From: an uncultured bacterium
GTDB lineage: Bacteria > Bacillota > Clostridia > Oscillospirales > Oscillospiraceae
NCBI GenBank assembly: GCA_905215425.1
Contig: CAJMQD010000031.1
Span: 1 to 8,061, forward strand
Direction: 5' to 3'
Length of the DNA stretch: 8,061 nt
Positions 5,561-8,061 of the stretch are shown here, one piece after another. Within the stretch, counting starts at the first letter, position 1. The number at the start of each line of letters is the position of its first letter. The notes below the pieces were generated by a model. That model was not told where the DNA came from. It did no database searches and saw nothing but the letters and a program-made list of their open reading frames with translations. Made by a program: the position numbers and the translations under genes.

Positions 5561-7543
5561 ATGGCACAGAAGAAAACAGATTACGGAAATGAATCGATTT
5601 CCTCCCTGAAGGGAGCGGACCGGGTGCGCAAGCGCCCGGGAGTGATCTTTGGCTCCGATGGGCTGGACGGCTGCGAGCATGCGGTCTTTGAGATCCTGTC
5701 CAACGCCATTGACGAGGCGCGGGAGGGGCACGGCTCCCTGATCACCGTCACTCGGTTTGGGGATGGCTCCTTCCAGGTGGAGGACCAGGGCCGGGGATGT
5801 CCGGTGGACTGGAACGAGAATGAAGGCAAGTACAACTGGGAACTGGTGTTCTGCGAGCTGTACGCCGGCGGAAAATACGACGCAGACGGGGACAACTACG
5901 AGTACTCCCTGGGTCTGAACGGCCTGGGCTCCTGCGCCACCCAGTACGCCAGCGAGTATATGGACGTCACTGTATGGCGGGACGGGAAAAAGTACTCCCT
6001 GCACTTCGAGAAGGGCGAAAATGTAGGCGGATTGAAGGTGGAGCCCACCGACCGTGGAAAGAAGACGGGCACCACCATCCGCTGGAAACCCGACTTGGAG
6101 GTTTTTACCGACATCGCCGTACCTGCCGAGTATTTTAAAGACATTATGAAGCGCCAGGCCGTGGTAAATGCGGGGGTGCTGTTCCGATTCCGGGACCAGC
6201 GGGGCGGCAAGTTTGAAACGACGGATTTTCAGTATGAGCACGGGATCCAGGACTATGTGACCGAGCTGGCGGGCCAGGAGACGCTGACCTTGCCCGTATT
6301 CTGGCAGACGGAGCGCCGGGGCCGGGACCGGGAGGACAAGCCCGAGTATAAGGTAAAACTGTCGGTAGCCTTCTGCTTCTCCAATAAGACCCAGATCATC
6401 GAGTATTACCACAACTCCAGCTGGCTGGAGCACGGGGGCAGCCCGGAGAAGGCGGTGAAATCCGCCTTTGTCTCGGCGGTGGACGCCTGGCTGAAAAAAC
6501 AGAATAAGTACAACAAAAATGAGAGTAAGGTCACCTTTAATGACATTCAGGACTGCCTGATTCTGGTATCCAACAGCTTTTCTACCCAGACCAGCTATGA
6601 AAACCAGACCAAAAAGGCCATCAACAACCGCTTTATTCAAGAGGCCATGACGGAGTTCCTCCGCGGGCAGCTGGAGGTCTATTTCACCGAGAACCCCATG
6701 GACGCCCAGAAGATCATGGAACAGGTGCTCATCAACAAGCGCAGCCGGGAGACGGCGGAGCGGGCCCGGCTGAACATCAAGAAGAAGCTCACCGGGACCA
6801 TGGACCTGTCCAACCGGGTGCAGAAGTTTGTGGACTGCCGCACAAAGGATGTGTCCAAGCGGGAACTCTATATCGTGGAGGGCGACTCCGCTATGGGCGC
6901 CGTCAAGCTCAGCCGGGACGGCGAGTTCCAGGGGATTATGCCCGTTCGCGGCAAAATTCTGAACTGCCTGAAGGCGGACTATAACCGCATCTTCAAGTCG
7001 GAGATCATCACCGATCTGATCAAGGTTCTGGGCTGCGGGGTAGAGGTGCAGCACAAGGGGATCAAGGATCTGAATTCCTTCGACCTGGACAGCCTGCGCT
7101 GGAACAAGATCGTCATCTGTACCGACGCCGACGTGGACGGGTTTCAGATCCGTACTCTGATCCTGACCATGCTCTACCGCCTGACCCCCACCCTGATCCA
7201 GAAGGGCTATGTGTATATCGCCGAGTCCCCCCTGTATGAGATCACCTGTAAGGAAAAGACCTGGTTTGCTTACTCCGACAAGGAGAAGACGGAGATCGTG
7301 GCTGGGCTGGAGGGGAAGAAGTTCGACGTGCAGCGCTCCAAAGGTCTGGGCGAGAACGACCCCGAGATGATGGCCCTGACCACCATGTCCCCGGAGACCC
7401 GGCGGCTCATTAAGGTCATGCCCGAGGATGCTGCCATGACGGCCCAGATGTTCGACCTGCTGCTGGGGGACGACCTGACGGGGCGAAAGAACCATATTGC
7501 CGACTGCGGGTATAAATATTTGGATCTGGCGGATATTTCATAA
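5561..7543 (+). CDS. Divergent type IIA DNA topoisomerase B subunit (GyrB/ParE-like)
   Basis: This 660-residue protein has the full GyrB/ParE order: GHKL ATPase (about 12-220), transducer (about 230-400) and Toprim plus C-terminal part (about 430-655). Its length fits Gram-positive GyrB/ParE, without the extra insert of enterobacterial GyrB. ATPase residues seen are catalytic Glu44 and Mg-binding Asn48 (EILSNAIDE), Asp75 in DQGRGCP, the lid GLNGLG (118-123) and the QTK loop (349-351). Toprim metal residues are Glu440 (EGDSA), Asp522, Asp524 and Asp526 (TDADVDG), and the C-terminal block QRSKGLGEN is at 591-599. All core catalytic residues are present, so an active ATPase and DNA cleavage subunit is expected. 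Departures from the usual consensus are Ser47 for the Asp in 'VDNxxDE', Gln76 and Cys80 in the DNGRGIP box, Asn120 for His in GLHGVG, Met445 for Gly in EGDSAGG, and Ser593 for Tyr in RYKGLGE. The ATG has AAGGAA 10 bases upstream. No A subunit follows in the window; the next gene is sdaAB. Probably a paralog besides the housekeeping gyrase. GyrB versus ParE cannot be settled by eye. Confidence 0.9.
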   Translation: MAQKKTDYGNESISSLKGADRVRKRPGVIFGSDGLDGCEHAVFEILSNAIDEAREGHGSLITVTRFGDGSFQVEDQGRGCPVDWNENEGKYNWELVFCELYAGGKYDADGDNYEYSLGLNGLGSCATQYASEYMDVTVWRDGKKYSLHFEKGENVGGLKVEPTDRGKKTGTTIRWKPDLEVFTDIAVPAEYFKDIMKRQAVVNAGVLFRFRDQRGGKFETTDFQYEHGIQDYVTELAGQETLTLPVFWQTERRGRDREDKPEYKVKLSVAFCFSNKTQIIEYYHNSSWLEHGGSPEKAVKSAFVSAVDAWLKKQNKYNKNESKVTFNDIQDCLILVSNSFSTQTSYENQTKKAINNRFIQEAMTEFLRGQLEVYFTENPMDAQKIMEQVLINKRSRETAERARLNIKKKLTGTMDLSNRVQKFVDCRTKDVSKRELYIVEGDSAMGAVKLSRDGEFQGIMPVRGKILNCLKADYNRIFKSEIITDLIKVLGCGVEVQHKGIKDLNSFDLDSLRWNKIVICTDADVDGFQIRTLILTMLYRLTPTLIQKGYVYIAESPLYEITCKEKTWFAYSDKEKTEIVAGLEGKKFDVQRSKGLGENDPEMMALTTMSPETRRLIKVMPEDAAMTAQMFDLLLGDDLTGRKNHIADCGYKYLDLADIS

Positions 7544-7595
7544 GCGCTGAGCAGGCGAAGCGTGTCCGCCAAGCGCTGAGCCGCTGCGAACAGCG
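7542..7595. repeat. Direct repeat AAGCGCTGAGC and local hairpins after the topoisomerase gene
   Basis: The 11-mer AAGCGCTGAGC occurs at 7542-7552, overlapping the stop codon, and again at 7571-7581. The palindromic cores AGCGCT can pair with each other around a GGCG/CGCC stem. A small CGCTG/CAGCG hairpin (7582-7586 with 7591-7595, loop CGAA) follows the second copy. No protein is encoded here. It looks like structured intergenic repeat DNA; function unknown. Confidence 0.4.
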
Positions 7596-7616
7596 CGGAT
7601 GCCCCGGAACACAGAC

Positions 7617-7649
7617 GGCCCGGTGGGGGCACCGGGCCCTACGGTTTTT
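7617..7649 (+). terminator. Possible terminator of the topoisomerase gene
   Basis: A perfect 9-bp stem GGCCCGGTG/CACCGGGCC (7617-7625 with 7630-7638) with a GGGG loop is followed, after six bases, by five T (7645-7649). The gap before the T run makes it less typical than the two terminators upstream. It may instead be part of a dispersed hairpin repeat. Confidence 0.45.
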
Positions 7650-7683
7650 GATGCCCCGTAGGGGCGGATGTCCCCATCCGCCC
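7637..7683. repeat. Paired hairpins of a probable dispersed intergenic repeat
   Basis: CCCTACGG (7637-7644) pairs with CCGTAGGG (7656-7663), placing the T run of the possible terminator in its loop. Next, GGGCGGATG (7662-7670) pairs perfectly with CATCCGCCC (7675-7683) across a TCCC loop. Each stem shares two bases with its neighbour. The 'CCGTAGGGGCGG...CCGCCCG' pattern is one I associate with abundant intergenic repeats in gut Oscillospiraceae; this was not checked. It ends 6 bases before the sdaAB ribosome binding site. Confidence 0.5.
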
Positions 7684-7700
7684 GCACAGAAAGGAGCCCC

Positions 7701-8061
7701 ATGAATCTGTTTGATATCCTCGGCCCTGTAATGGTGGGCCCCTCCAGCTCCCACACGGCGGGGGCGGTCCGAATTGGACAGCTGGCCCGGGCCCTGCTGG
7801 GGCAGCAGCCTGCCAAAGCGGAGATCCTGCTCCACGGCTCCTTTGCCTCCACGGGGAAGGGCCACGGTACGCCTCAGGCCCTGGTGGCCGGCCTGCTGGG
7901 CCTGTTCCCCGATGACCCACAGGTGCCCGACAGCTTTGCGCTGGCGGCGGAGCGGGGATTGGAGTACACCTTCGGCACCTGCGTTCTGCGGGAAGTCCAC
8001 CCCAACAGTGCCCTGCTGCGGCTGACCGCCGGAGACGGAGGGAAAATCGAGGTGGGCGCTT
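7701..8061 (+). CDS. sdaAB: L-serine dehydratase, iron-sulfur-dependent, beta subunit (3' end outside window)
   Basis: The first 120 residues are visible. The enzyme deaminates L-serine to pyruvate and ammonia in the cytoplasm using an oxygen-sensitive [4Fe-4S] cluster, with this beta subunit joined by an alpha subunit (SdaAA) that carries the cluster cysteines. The N-terminus MNLFDILGPVMVGPSSSHTA is the family hallmark (SSSHTAG at 15-21), followed by GSFASTGKGHGT (46-57) and an HPN motif near residue 100. One small oddity is Pro58 where relatives I recall usually have Asp after GHGT. ATG 7701 has AAAGGAG only 4 bases upstream, a short spacing. No promoter consensus is evident in the 157-bp gap, so it may be read from within the repeat region or partly from upstream. 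An alpha-subunit gene is expected just beyond the window, or fused to this one; that cannot be seen. Confidence 0.93.
   Translation, partial: MNLFDILGPVMVGPSSSHTAGAVRIGQLARALLGQQPAKAEILLHGSFASTGKGHGTPQALVAGLLGLFPDDPQVPDSFALAAERGLEYTFGTCVLREVHPNSALLRLTAGDGGKIEVGA

Noticed and set aside
5345..7495. Long minus-strand open frame (about 716 codons) opposite the topoisomerase gene
   Set aside because: Same cause: it is aligned with the topoisomerase codons and reflects G/C-ending codon use. The + strand frame has unmistakable GyrB/ParE motifs.
7774..8025. Open frames in other registers over the start of sdaAB
   Set aside because: The frame starting at 7701 encodes the SdaAB hallmark motifs and runs to the window end; the others are shadows.

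Overview
The window reads as chromosomal DNA from a GC-rich Bacillota, most likely a gut Oscillospiraceae-type Clostridia (Flavonifractor/Oscillibacter relatives). This is inferred from the strong G/C preference at third codon positions, the AAGGAG-type ribosome binding sites, the gene families present, and intergenic hairpin repeats of a kind I associate with that group. No database was searched. All genes lie on the + strand.

Layout. (1) 1-353: 3' end of a TetR/AcrR-family regulator, closed by a textbook intrinsic terminator (393-430). (2) 443-549: control region with a perfect TTGACA -35 box inside a palindrome TTTGAC-N4-GACAAA, followed by a leader hairpin. (3) 550-5184: two-gene operon, 6 bp between genes. 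The first gene encodes an 839-residue exported coiled-coil protein of unknown function. The second encodes a 702-residue MMPL/RND-type transporter with two GxxxDY proton-relay motifs. A strong terminator follows (5200-5237). (4) 5238-5560: a gene-free stretch with a good promoter candidate (5286-5315), a second palindrome of nearly the same form (TTTGAC-N4-GTCAAA), and a 105-bp element that folds as a closed outer stem with three hairpins. (5) 5561-7543: a divergent GyrB/ParE-type type IIA topoisomerase B subunit with no A subunit in the 518 bp that follow. (6) 7544-7700: a chain of hairpins that looks like dispersed repeat DNA and may include a terminator. (7) 7701-8061: 5' end of sdaAB, the beta subunit of iron-sulfur L-serine dehydratase, cut by the window end.

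How it fits together. The simplest reading is a TetR regulator controlling an export module in which the secreted coiled-coil protein works with the MMPL pump. In many Gram-positive MMPL and YhgE-type proteins the membrane part and a heptad-repeat extracellular part are in one chain; here they are separate. The near-identical palindrome upstream of the topoisomerase gene raises the possibility that one regulator reaches both units, which is testable. The serine dehydratase gene is a separate metabolic unit.

The items most worth following up are the pair of matching palindromes, the tandem duplicated module (about 95 residues apart, with different codon use) inside the coiled-coil protein, the unpaired and active-site-altered topoisomerase B subunit, and the cloverleaf-like repeat in that gene's leader. 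I saw no CRISPR array, tRNA, rRNA, transposase or obvious phage gene.
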